From NCBI GenBank assembly GCA_040954595.2, contig CM082587.2:6882001-6946000 (forward strand): 64,000 bases of DNA. The letters are read 5' to 3'. This DNA is from Balanoglossus misakiensis (lineage: Eukaryota; Hemichordata). Below the pieces are notes generated by a model. The model was not told where the DNA came from and searched no databases. It was given only the letters and a program-made list of their open reading frames with translations. Below, piece by piece: positions 21,901 to 33,040 of the stretch. Every line of letters begins with the position of its first letter. The first letter of the stretch is position 1. Position numbers and translations under genes: made by a program.

Positions 21901-24900
21901 GTTTCCAATGTAAAATATATACAGCTTCATACATGGTAGTTATAGGGATGTAATATAATTGTTATAAACCTCTTCTGGCTCTTGGTAACTTGTTATGTAC
22001 ATCATCAACCGTGAAATTTTAACAACTCTATGTATTCCGTGTGAACATATTGACAGTAAACCTGATCCGAAACTTGACACATGACCTTTAACCTTTGTCT
22101 TTGCTTTGAATAACACAGGTCGTTGAGTCAGCAGAGGCCAAGACTCAATCGAAACCGGCGGAGACGGAACACCGGGTGAGTCCGTCGCTGCATGCAGATA
22201 TCCCGGAAAAGCAGCTGCGTTTCTCCGCGGACGCGTCGTGCGTCAGCGACAACCTGGAGTCCATGTCTATCGGCGCCTCGAACTCGGTGTACTCCATGGA
22301 CCTGGAGAACATCAGCAACACCAGCGGCATCGAGAACGCCAGCTGCGCCAGCGGCCGGAACACGCCCAGGTCCACGGCCAGCAGCAGCGACGCGGCCCGG
22401 GCGCTGGAGATGCTGGAGAGTGAGCCCCACGACATCTCCGACCGTTTCGGTAAATTTGAGATCCGTCCCATGATGGACAAGGACAAGTCTCAGATGGACG
22501 CAGCAGGTGGGTGTTCTGTGAGCTAAACACGTGGTTGTCCTTGTCCGGGGGGGATGGGGGGGGGGGGGGGTTGGGGGAATGTAATGTAATATCAACTTTG
22601 TGTACATGTGTGAGCTTGCGTGTGTGATGACTTTGTTTGACTGTTAATAACAGTTATTGTTATTAAGATCATTGTAATAATGATATTACCACATTGGGTT
22701 ACAACTTTATAATGCTTGATTAGTATATCCACATAGCAGTGATGTAGAATGGTGTTCAGTATGTGTAGACAGGTTTTCAGATGAGACAGAGGCCAGTTTA
22801 AATGTATGTAAGCTTCATTTTGCTGTACTTCACACAAGGCTGGTGATCTGTGCCAGGAGTGAAATAAAGGGAAATTGTATCAATGTTTTGTGCATTGACA
22901 CTGACAGATATTGACGTGCTGGATATAACTGTACTGATTTCTTCTTCATTGATTCCAATCGTATCTTCACTGCACACAGAGACCTGGAGCGAAACCTGGA
23001 GTACAGATGTTCTAGCCAGCGACCAATCAGAGCCGCCGCCGGAACCCAACCCCATCGAGAGACTGCAGGAGATCGCCGAGGTGCAGTCGGAACCTCCGGA
23101 CTATTCCGGCGGCCACAGCCTGCTGGACGTGCGGCCCCCGGGGGAGCTGTCGGAGACGGCCAGCGAGACCTGGAGCGTGGACGTCTTGCAGAGTGACACC
23201 GAACGGCAGGAGGAGCGGCTGCAGGAGTTGGACGACGGAAACGACGAGAGCGCGACGGAGGGTGACGCGATGGAGGAGAATCAAGACGGAAAAGCTGATC
23301 AGGTGTGCAAACGAAAGGGGCAGTGATTGCGTAATATGTGATCATTTTTTTCCTCACAGTATTTTGTTCACTCCATCTATTTCTCCCCTGCCCCCTAAAG
23401 CCTGCTATCACCACCATACAATGTACATAGGTGATTTCTCTTCAGTTTGTAATACTTTGCAAGTATGGCAAGAGAAACATCTTTTTCAATGATTCCAATT
23501 TTTTTTTTCTCATTAGGAGGATCAGTTTTTTGACGCACTAGACAACAGTACGAAGAAAATTGAGTCCCTGGGTGCGTCGGATGAACTGGAGAATCTGGGG
23601 GCCGTGGGCGGGATGGGAAGGCTGGACGGAGAGAGGTTGCCGTACGGCGTTCCCAAAGTTGTGTCGTCGTCTTCCGGGGGGAGGCGGCCGCTGAACGATA
23701 TCGCCCAGAGCTTCATGAGCGTGGAGCCGGGCAGGGAAGAGAACGTGGATAGTGTCTTGGACGCGTTCGATCCGTTCGCGCCGGTGGTCTCTTCCGGTCA
23801 CAGCCACCGGGACAGCGGCATCGGCTCGGTCTCTCCCAGCAGCCCGGAGAATGTAGCGGAGAATTCCGCCGACGTTCTGCGGGTCAACGGGAATGCGAAT
23901 ACGGCGCTCCGGATGGACACCCCTCCCCCTCTGCCGCCCAAACTCCGGAATAACCCCTTCTACAAGGATAGCGCGAAACTCGTCAACCGGGACACCGTCC
24001 ACTATTCGGCGCAGGCGAATCATCCCCAGCACGCGGGGAAGGCCACGGATGGATCCGCAATGCTGCTTCCCGATGGAATGCCCGGCGCCATGGACTCTGG
24101 GAGTAGCGATGTTACAAAGAGTAGAGCCAGCAGTTCGGCGAGCACGTCCAGTAATTCCAGTGGATCCGGATCAAACAGAGTACCAGATCCTGACGGTCAG
24201 AAATCCATCAGTTTCGACAATTCCGTGGATTCATTGGGAAGTCAAGAAAGGGTGAGTTGAAAAAAAAAATTTGTACCGTCTGTATTTGTGATTTGCAGTA
24301 GACAATGTATTTTGACAATTTATTGATTTTTGGTTAATACCCTTCATCACCCGACAGATTGAAGGTGTTGAAACTCCTGACAAAAGTAATAAATCATGGT
24401 GGAAGAAGAAGTTGCCCTTCAAAGGTATGTGTCTCGAAAGTTTATCAGACTTTGTAGTAACAAGAAACTGAACTACATCATTTAGTGTTAAAGGATCTTG
24501 TTGTGGACCATTTGGATAGTTCAGTTTATGTTTTAAAACAATATCTTTGTTCTTGATGCACATTGATGTCACATTTGGTCATAAGGGTGATTGACCATGT
24601 CTAGTCTGACCTTGTGTGACCTTATGATAATCTGGTATTTTTATGGACACACAAGTCATGTATAACCGTCTATTTAATATTGCATTACCTCTTATAATGC
24701 ATCTTGAAGCAGAATCTTGCAAGCGTTTCGTCAGTAAAAGTAAAAATGATAATATATACAAATGTGTGGTGTAGGGTGTTTAGGGGTCAGATAGAGGTCA
24801 GTTGGACTTGAAGAGTTTGTCATTTGCATTTCAGTTCCAAGCAGGAAGAGCAAAGGAACTAAAACTCCAGACAAAGACAGAGAACACTCAACGTCCATCT

Positions 24901-27900
24901 TCCCACATTCACCATTCTTTCACCATGAAAGTCACCACAACCATCAACATCAACAGGGTAAGTGAAAATGAACAGTGACCTTTCATATTGGTGTGTTACT
25001 GGTATGACATCATACGTCATTCAGCGTTATACACAGTGAAACCTGTCTATTAAGCCTGTTGGAACAGACCTACACCTTTTAACCCCTTTCACCAAAATGG
25101 TTCAGGCCAAACCCATTGTTTTCTATAGTAAGGTTGGACCTCTAAAGAGGGAACTGGGGGTGAATGAATGGTTGACAGCGACAATTTGACCAGTAACTCA
25201 ACAGTGAGCTAAAACACATTCGAATTTGTTTCACGACTTTATCAGGGGATTCAGAGAGTATCAAGGTCACGCCGACATTCCCCGTGTCTGGTAGCGGAGG
25301 TGAAGAAATCTTATCAAAGTATAAGAATATGGCAATTAGTGGTCAGAACGTGGAAGGTAGGATGAGGTTCCCTTGTAATCGCATATAAAAATGATTCATT
25401 TTGTTCTGAGGCAAGTTTTAACCTAGCAATGCATCATGCAACATCTGAACAGCATTGTTGAGTAGCCAAGTTCTGATAGACACAATTTACTTGTAGAACA
25501 ACATCAATATTTAAGTGTTCAGGAATTTCTTTTACGTATTCTTGAAGTAGGAATTCATCATTAGAAAATCACTCTAAAGTATGGGCTACAGGTGATACGA
25601 TTGTTGACAGTTGCCTCCATTATTTACAGTTGCGGGGCCGGAGGAGATCCTGAACAAATACCGCCACAAGCTGGACCTGGTGTCGTCGTCCGGCAGCGAC
25701 GGGGCACTGGTTAATTTCAACGCGTCGTTAGACGAACACGAGCCGAGCGCCGAACAGCACGATCACACCGACGGCGCCGTCGTCACCGGCGACAACATCG
25801 AGTCCACCTACGCTTTCGTGGACGCCAAACGCAAGCTGCGAATCGTTCTGTGCTCGGCCGACTTCCACACGCTGCCCTGGCTGAGCAATTTCGCGGTGGC
25901 CACCTCGCAGCGCGGCGGTTTGGCGGAGAACGTGGTCTGTGGGGCCGGCGGTGGCAGAGAGGCCAACGATAATGAACTTGTGGCTTTCCTCAAAGTGCAG
26001 TTGGCGGAAGCCATTAATCTGCAGGACAAGTCTCTGATAGCCCAGCTTCATGAAACCCTCAGATGTGTTAGACAGTTTGATTCTGACGGGTAAGTTATAG
26101 TGCTAGTAGTGGCCTGGCCTAAAATGCCAATGTTTCCCATCCGTTGATGTCAACCCATGGGTACAACAATACCTGGCGGTTATAGCTGCAGTAATACAGA
26201 AAAATTTGTGAAAAGTAGCCAGTCTAGACACTTTCCTAAACTGTCCTTTATCAACACTAGGCTGTTACAGAAACATCATGAACATGTCAATTGCACAAGG
26301 CCACTGTAGATAAGTCTCCACTGTATAGAGGTGACCTCAAACTCAGGTTTGACCGTAAAAGGCTACGCTGTTAGTCTAAGACTACTATTGGATCAAAAAA
26401 TCACACTTACAGTTCAGTGTTTCACTAACAAAATATCTCTGGAAGTTTTCCATCTAACAAACACAAATTCGAAATTTGCAAAGTTGTGACGTTAAAAATT
26501 TATACTTCTTGCATGACAGAAAATTTTCGCATCATTTCACTCACAGGGCTCACTGCTTTAAACATTAAAGTATTAGAATACTGGCAACGCATCTGTAATC
26601 AAAGACTGATTTTGTGATCTCTTCCAGGAGTAAAAAGTTACTGCATTCTCTGCAGCAAGACTACCTCAACAGAGCACCGTACATTTCATATTTAGTTCGG
26701 AGTAGAAAAGGATTACTAGCAACAAAAAACCACTTAGAGAGACTATTAGAGAGAGTTGAAAGGTAAGATAGGCAGAATTCTTAATGTATAGTTGATGTAA
26801 AATTGCATTATACATTTGCCATTGTTTCTAATATAACATTGCTTACTTTTATCTTGGCAGAGACAAAACTGTGTGCAATAAGTATTTTACAGCGCAGTGT
26901 GTGCAACACTTCTTAGACAGACAAGAGGATGCTATTCAACGTTTTGTGTTAGGCTTTCAAGAACTCACTGTCCCCGATGAAAAAGTGAGTCTACTACAAC
27001 ATTGTTCTGTTTCTATATTCACAATGCAACGGAGTATTCGCGTCAAAGACTATATGCTGCGTACTACTTGTAACAAATAATTCTGCATGCTGTACTAGAT
27101 GAAGATCTTTTTGTAGTCCCTGAAGGAACCATGTTTATCTCGCTATATTGGGAGTAGCTCAAACTTTAGAACTCAGAACTAAAAATACTGAAAAAGAGTT
27201 GGAAGTTACATGCAGTGGAGCCATAACCCTTTCACCACCATGGTATGGTCCAAATACATTGTTTTCTATGGAAGTGTTGGACCTCTACAGAGGGAACTGG
27301 GGGTGAAAGGGTGGAACTTCCTACCTATTTCAGTGGTTAGCCACAAACCCATGCAAATTTGTTTTTAGCTTCTCACAAGCGAGATATAACCCAACAAACA
27401 CTATCCCATCAGGTGGGATAATACTTGTAGTAGTATCCATTCACCCTTGGAATCCCCTAACAAAGATGTTTTCATTTCACAGACTGATCATGTTGAAGAG
27501 TTTCTACATTATCTCTACACCTGGATATCACAGGATCCAATATGGCAAGGTAAAAAATCAAGGGTTGTGTTGTCAAACAAGATAGATGATTTCTGACTCT
27601 TCAGTACCCTTTGGCTGTCTGTGATCAGCTTGTTATCAGGAGCAATTAAAATTGCCCAGATATGTTTAGTTTGCATTCATGGTACTCTATTGATTGTCAG
27701 TGGTTTCATTTCCATAAAACCATTTTTGCCAATTTTTCACAAATCTTGATTTATGTCCACACAGCTGCCAGTGAAGAACAGAAAGAAGACGCCCAAGTCG
27801 CGACAGAGAGAGCGATAATGAGCAGTATTTATAAACAGGCATTGTTTCCCAATGCTGATGGTGATATTATGAGAGATCAGTGAGTATTTCACATGCATTA

Positions 27901-29002
27901 TTTAATTTTCAGTTTCGTAGTTTTCGTCTAATATCCAGATTATACACACCAATTATATTATGGTACATCTATAGAAGTCTACTGTCAAAAGTTGCGTCAA
28001 CTATTTTGTCAATTTTCTCCTAATTTTCAGAGTGCTACACGAGTATGTGAAGAGACTCTCCGGGATTGTGACGGCCAGCCACAAAGCATTACAGATACCG
28101 GAGAAATACCGGAAAGAGTCCCCATGGCCGTCGGCCCAGGCAGAAATACTTACAATCAACGCTTATAAGGCGAGTAGATTTTTAAGCAGAATACCACTCC
28201 TGGTCAACACATCGTATTTCCTACCTGGTGGTCAGTGCCACTTTTGGAAAACCACTCGGACTACTAGTATTCATTTGAGATGACAACTTTCACCCCTTTT
28301 ACTTTTATGGAGGTCCAACTTTCCCCATAGAAAACAATGGGTTTGGACCAAAGAATTCTGGTTAAAGGGTATATGTTATGGTTCTCTCTTGTTTCCCAAT
28401 AAACAATTATGTGCTTTGACAGTGTGTATTGTTTTTATCAATAGAACACCATGTGAAATACTGTAAAACACTTTATTTTCGCGAGCAATAAATTTTTTGT
28501 GAAATACGCGAGAGCCAAAATAGCCAAAATTTTTGCAGATAACGATGCAGTGAATAAAATAAGAGAACGAAAATTAATTCTAGCGAAACAGTGGCCTCTC
28601 TCGATACCACGAAAATTTAAACTCGCGAAAATAAAGTGTTTTACAGTACAATGTATTTGCATGATACAATTTGAAAAATTTGGACATCAAAAATCTGCTG
28701 TTTTGGTATTTAAAATGCCACTTCTGACTTGGTTACAGACGCCCAAAGACAAACTGCAGTGTGTGATGCGATGCTGTTCGACCATCATGAATCTTCTGAG
28801 CATGGCTAATGAGAACTCAGTACCCGGCGCTGACGATTTCGTCCCCGTGCTAGTCTTCGTGCTCATCAAAGCCAACCCGCCCAGCTTACTGTCAACGATA
28901 CAGTACGTGAACAGTTTCTACGATAAACGTTTCAGCGGCGAAGAGCAGTATTGGTGGATGCAGTTCTGCGCAGCGATTGAATTTATCAAAACGATCGATT
29001 GA
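18949..29002 (+). CDS. GAPVD1: GAPVD1 (RME-6/Gapex-5): RasGAP and VPS9 domain Rab5 activator, 1559 aa, 17 coding exons
   Basis: Endocytic regulator: its C-terminal VPS9 domain is a GEF for Rab5-family GTPases at clathrin-coated vesicles, and its N-terminal domain is a RasGAP homologue. Exons: 18949-20067, 20408-20539, 20894-21104, 21460-21626, 22119-22506, 22980-23302, 23517-24251, 24358-24424, 24835-24957, 25246-25356, 25630-26089, 26628-26762, 26861-26984, 27483-27549, 27765-27879, 28031-28169, 28739-29002. They total 4680 bases and all phases agree. The RasGAP fold lies in exon 1 (RRLLRRDSC near residue 165). The middle is disordered with two ETWSxDVL repeats, PPPLPPK and NPF (926-928). 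VPS9 is about 1420-1559 (PGADDFVPVLVF). The human protein is about 1480 aa. The start at 18949 has a good Kozak context (caccATGg). The intron after 28169 uses a GC donor. Confidence 0.95.
20604..20815 (+). mobile_element. 212-bp MITE in GAPVD1 intron (copy 1)
   Basis: Starts TACTGTAAAACACTTTATTT and ends with the reverse complement (...AAAGTGTTTTACAGTA). The TA at each edge may be the target duplication, as in Tc1/mariner-type MITEs. The interior is rich in TTTCGCGA motifs. No coding capacity. Confidence 0.9.
22547..22573 (+). repeat. G-rich tract in GAPVD1 intron
   Basis: Runs of G interrupted by AT and TT directly after the exon ending at 22506. Intronic and low-complexity. Confidence 0.8.
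25081..25171 (+). repeat. About 85-bp inverted-end repeat in GAPVD1 intron, copy 1
   Basis: AACCCCTTTCACC ... cattgttttctat ... ggttggacctct ... gaactgggggtgaa. Related copies lie at 27225-27314 (same orientation) and 28286-28370 (opposite). The ends are roughly inverted (CCTTTCACC / GGGTGAAAGG), so a very small MITE is likely. Confidence 0.75.
27225..27314 (+). repeat. About 85-bp inverted-end repeat in GAPVD1 intron, copy 2
   Basis: Best preserved copy: AACCCTTTCACC at the left end and GGTGAAAGGGT at the right end are near-perfect inverted termini around cattgttttctatgg. Confidence 0.8.
28286..28370 (-). repeat. About 85-bp inverted-end repeat in GAPVD1 intron, copy 3
   Basis: Inverted relative to copies 1 and 2: ctttcacccc ... 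gaggtccaac ... catagaaaacaatggg ... ggttaaagggt. Confidence 0.75.
28459..28648 (-). mobile_element. 190-bp MITE in GAPVD1 last intron (copy 2, opposite orientation)
   Basis: Same termini as 20604-20815. The internal marker ggccactgttt appears as aaacagtggcc and on the other side, so the copy is inverted relative to copy 1. It is about 90 bp upstream of the last exon. Confidence 0.9.
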
Positions 29003-31385
29003 TGTCGGCGAAAAAAAGTATGGTCAGATTTACACATATAGAGTATATATTTAACGCAACGAGTAATGAGTGTTGAAGCAGTTCGTAGCCATCGAAACTC
29101 AAAGACAGGTTTGTGATATTTTCACATTACATAATGATATTGTACTGTGATTTTACACGAAACCAGAAGTGACATGTATTGGCAACTACAAGAAGGATCA
29201 AATGCATTGGGCATTTCTTGTGTATCAGTGTTATTTTGCATATTAACAGTCGGCACCCCTGGCTAGAGTACACATCAGCAACTGTCAACAGTTATTCCTG
29301 GCCTATGTGAGACAAGCAATTGTCTCATTAGCATATCATTAACATATCACAAGCATCAGGCACTGCCAGCATGTCACCTATACAAAATCTGTAATGAAAA
29401 TGTGCTTTAATTTTGTGGAATTTGCTCTTGATCGGCACTTCTGGGATGAATTTGACGAAAAATAGAATATTACACATTTCACTAGGCAGTGTCAGTCACG
29501 TGACATGTTTTCCATGACTTTTTTAGTGTGACTGTTTGATCCTGTCATGGCTTCCTGAAATTGCAGAGTTCTGTATTTTCTTATCATTTACACAAGGTTC
29601 TAGCACAAACAGGTTTCCTTTGTCTTGCCATGATCCATTCCTAAAACAGTTTCTTCCAGTTGTCGTTGTTTTTTTTTCTTAAAAAAAGACCTAAGAGATC
29701 TCTCGGTGTTAATAAACACAAATGGCACTGGTCATCAACAGATGAACAGTTTATTTGTGGTCCTTTCATCTCAGACAAGTTTACAACTGAGCGCTGAATA
29801 AAATGCTTTTTTCAGAAATTTTACATTATAGAACTTGAGTTATGATGGTTCAGAACACACTCTGTTTGCAAAGTATGGCATCGGACCTGTTTGTTCATAT
29901 TGGGTACACTCACTGTAGATGGAAGTTGCAATAGCCTATTAAAGTTAGTGTACCTGCATAATAATTGGTATATTTTACAACCGTTTCTTTTATCATATTT
30001 ATTGCATGATTGTGTACGCACTGATGAACCCACGTCGTAAGGCAGTGTCTGCACAAACTTTTCGTTCTTAAAGCTTTACTGAGTGGAGTAAATAACTTTC
30101 TTTCAAATACAGGGTAATAGTATACGCATATTGACTGGTCATTAGGGTAACAGCGTACGTCTGTTTCCCCTCCGAGGGACTGTGGGCCGCCCTAAAACAG
30201 TCTGTTCAAAGAAAAAAATGCTTGCATGGAATCAAGGCCATAATTTTAATGTTTTATCTGGCAGTACTTTATTTTGCAAGGATTCTAAGTTTTTTGTCTG
30301 CAGTGGTTGGGTCAAAATATATGATGAATGTACACAAAGGAGATGCACATTTATTTTCATTGCTGGTATTAATGAATATTTGCGTTGTGTACAGCTTTAA
30401 TGATTGACTCTTGTTTTCCGTTTTGCATGTGCGAGATACGATAATAGTGAGGCTGATTTTAATATATTGTTTTGAATTGTATCTTAAGGACCATTCAAGT
30501 TGACTGCTTTGTAACTTTTTCAGCTAGTTGGAAATCTAGATTATGATACTGTAATTTCCCTCGGCAGAAGTGATAGCTTCTATTCTTCTCGCTGAACCCA
30601 CATGGCATCACCCTGTGCAAGATTTTTTAGTGTTGCTTGACACGGACTGATCAGAAATGTGTATTTGTCTGTAACACATGCTGTGATTGGTTAGTGTCCG
30701 TTTGAATCGGCTAGCTGTGTAGTATAGTGCAGCCAACCAGAGTTTGTAATACATAGTGTATTTTTATCCCAGTGTAGTGCTACCTACCCACCTTGAATAG
30801 AAGTCGTGTGATACAAACAAATTACTGTCAACAATTATGCTGTCTGAATTAAATGTTTAAAAGACAGCTAATAATTTTTATTTCAGTGAACGTTATTCTG
30901 TGCTTGTCATAATTATACATGTGTGATTTCTGATCACTCTATACACTGTTTTACTTGTTCACAAGTTGCATTGTTCATGGTGATAACATTAAATTATGAA
31001 ATGTTATCTACAACAGTTCTAAGTCTTTGTTTTCTTGATAGTATACAAGTGGATGTACTGTGATTTTACTGACAAAACTATTTGGCATCTCTGGTACATA
31101 TGTTTGTGCAATATGCGGGACAGTGAAATCAAGCAAGTTGATGTAAACAAAAAAATACACACGATACAACCATATTTAGCAAAAGTTGTATGCTGTTTGC
31201 ATACAAACAATATTTTAATCATAAAAACGTATGGCCTTGGTGAAAAAAAATGTTGAATTTACATCAGATTTTTTTTTAAATTTACAAGATGTTTATAAAG
31301 ACAACTGAAATGTGGGCCTTCCAGAGCTTTGCAATCTTTTTGTGGTGCAAGTTCTTGATCATTTTTGTGGAAAGACAAGATCAAC
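29003..31385. other. GAPVD1 3' untranslated region and tail-to-tail spacer
   Basis: No coding exon recognised. Plus-strand poly(A) signals AATAAA occur at 29711-29716 and 29797-29802, so the GAPVD1 transcript may end near 29.73 or 29.82 kb. The remainder to the LSM2 3' end is AT-rich with no gene seen. Short open frames at 30182-30407 and 31019-31256 have no motifs. Confidence 0.45.
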
Positions 31386-31391
31386 TTTATT
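31386..31391 (-). terminator. Possible LSM2 poly(A) signal
   Basis: TTTATT on the plus strand is AATAAA on the minus strand, about 240 bases past the LSM2 stop codon. Confidence 0.4.
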
Positions 31392-31629
31392 TAAACAGAA
31401 AATGAAATGTCCAAATCCCTCTCCCCGTCCTCCCCCCCCCCCCCAAAAAAAAAGTCCAGGAACAGGCAGTGTTCATCACTTCTGGAGCACAAAAAAGAAT
31501 ATTTTTCCAGGTTGTAACCTCCAATGCACTCTGAATCTCAAGTGCTTCCTTGTTGTACGATGCAACACACTGATCTTTTCTTTCAGTTCCACAGATAAAA
31601 TATAAAAGATATCTTAGAGTCTGTAAGTG

Positions 31630-32700
31630 TTAATTTCCTTTGCTTTGAGCAGCTTCCTTCCTGGCAGCATCTTGAAGTAGTTGTGTGTCCACCTCGTCAG
31701 CAGGCAGCTGTACATATCGAACCACTGAACCCCGGATAAAGCAGTTTTTCACTGATTGCTGTGCAGGTAAGAAAGAATTGGCACATTTCAAAAAGAGCAA
31801 CCATATATGATTTATTGGAAAGGAGTGTGATTACTTGAAACAAAACAATAATCTCACTGAATTGTACAACTAAGGTACCATACCTTCAAACTATTGATAT
31901 AGAATTCAATTGGTATTATATACTTTATGCTAAAGAAACTACTGATACTTAAGAAAACATGTTGACCACGTGAATTGCAGGATGTGGTCTCGCCAAAATT
32001 TCCTCACCACTTACCATGTGTGGGTATTTTTCAGGATCAGTAACACTGATATCTGTTAGTTTTATGTTGAGAAACTGGTCTACTGAATGAAGTGTACCAC
32101 ATATGCTGAAACAAATAAATAGAAATAATACCTGTAAAATAAATTCACAACATTTCTGTAGAACTTCTAACAGACATCATGACGACATTGCTGCAACTGA
32201 GCCTGAAGTGCTCGGACTTCAATGAACAGATAAAAACAAAATACATCCCCATTGTTGGCCTGCAGGTGGCGCACTTTACAGTCGTTTCAAAGACGCGCGC
32301 TGCTCGAAGACGTGATGTACAATGTACTCACAACGTGAAAAGGGGTTCAGAAGAGGAGACAGGGGATTTACTCGTAGCAAGGGGTAAAGCGAGCAGAGCA
32401 AGAGGTTGCGTTGCAATAAAATTGAACATTCGTTTGCATGTGTACATGCATCTGTTGTCACCTCACCCACGGTTACTAGTGCCTCACCTCAAATCATTCT
32501 TGAGCTCGACGACCACATCCTTCCCAACCAGTGATTTGAAAAACGAATAGAAAAGCTAGAAGAAATCAGAAATTGCTATTATAAACACAAATACCGCCCA
32601 AATTTTCAGATAGCTCTAAATGCATGGAAAGAACTCGGATTTCCGTGTATATGAACAAATTGACGAACAAGCGTGTACTAAACGTCATGATACCCACCAT
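31630..32700 (-). CDS. LSM2: LSM2, U6 snRNA-associated Sm-like protein, 96 aa, 4 exons
   Basis: Subunit of the LSM2-8 ring that binds the 3' end of U6 snRNA in the nucleus and of the LSM1-7 ring in mRNA decay. Exons on the minus strand: 32700-32698 (only the ATG), 32555-32488, 32105-32015, 31758-31630. Splices are ATG|gtgggt, GAG|gtgagg, ATG|gtaagt, with acceptors ttctag, tttcag and gcacag. Phases agree and the product is 96 aa; the human protein is 95. The Sm1 motif is in residues about 12-45 (VGKDVVVELKNDL, SVDQFLNIKLTD) and the Sm2 motif is CFIRGSVVRYVQLP (about 60-73). The C-terminus ends QSKGN. It is divergent from PSMB1 and tail-to-tail with GAPVD1. Confidence 0.95.
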
Positions 32701-32705
32701 CTTGA
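32695..32705 (-). promoter_or_regulatory. YY1-like motif over the LSM2 start codon
   Basis: The minus strand reads CAAGATGGTGG across the start codon and exon-1 donor, close to CAANATGGCGGC. YY1 sites overlapping ATG are common in animal housekeeping genes. The splice donor lies inside the motif. Confidence 0.45.
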
Positions 32706-33040
32706 CTAGAGGATGCTGGGAAAATACGGAGGGATATCCCATCCTCGTTCGCACTACAAATTCACACGAAAAGTAAAACATAACAACTTTATTTCAACTT
32801 GAAATAATCTTATATAAATACATTTCCCATGTTGGATAATTGTATAATTTTGTTTTATTATTGAAGAAAATTTCTATTTATAACACATTAATCATCAAAG
32901 AAAAAATAGCGGATAAGAGGTTGCTTTGCTGATGCATTGTGGGAATTATACCGCCATATTGGATGTTAGTGTGCTGCAGATCTGTGTGAAAGTGTGAATG
33001 ATTTAGTAATTTCGAAGTTTAAATAAGCAGGTTAATCACA
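32701..33040. promoter_or_regulatory. Bidirectional LSM2/PSMB1 promoter region
   Basis: The two start codons are 340 bp apart on opposite strands. The region holds CCGCCATATTGG at 32951-32962 (YY1-like, for PSMB1), cattgtgggaattata just upstream of it (32936-32950), an AT-rich centre with TATATAAA at 32811-32818, and the second YY1-like site over the LSM2 ATG. Both 5' untranslated regions must lie within it. Confidence 0.65.

Larger units (their letters stand above)
28170..28738 (+). other. GC-AG intron in GAPVD1
   Basis: Homology requires splicing after the codons for AYK and resuming with TPKDK. The donor there is AAG|gcgagt, a GC donor close to the known AAG|gcaagt consensus, and the acceptor is ggttacag. 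Phase 0 on both sides fits. The nearest GT downstream (ctacctg|gtggtc, about 28225) would add about 20 residues absent from the family as I know it. The intron also holds one 85-bp repeat and one MITE copy. Confidence 0.75.

Noticed and set aside
32179-32550. 123-codon plus-strand open frame
   Set aside because: It is antisense to LSM2 exon 2 and crosses its intron. The minus-strand exons match LSM2 exactly.
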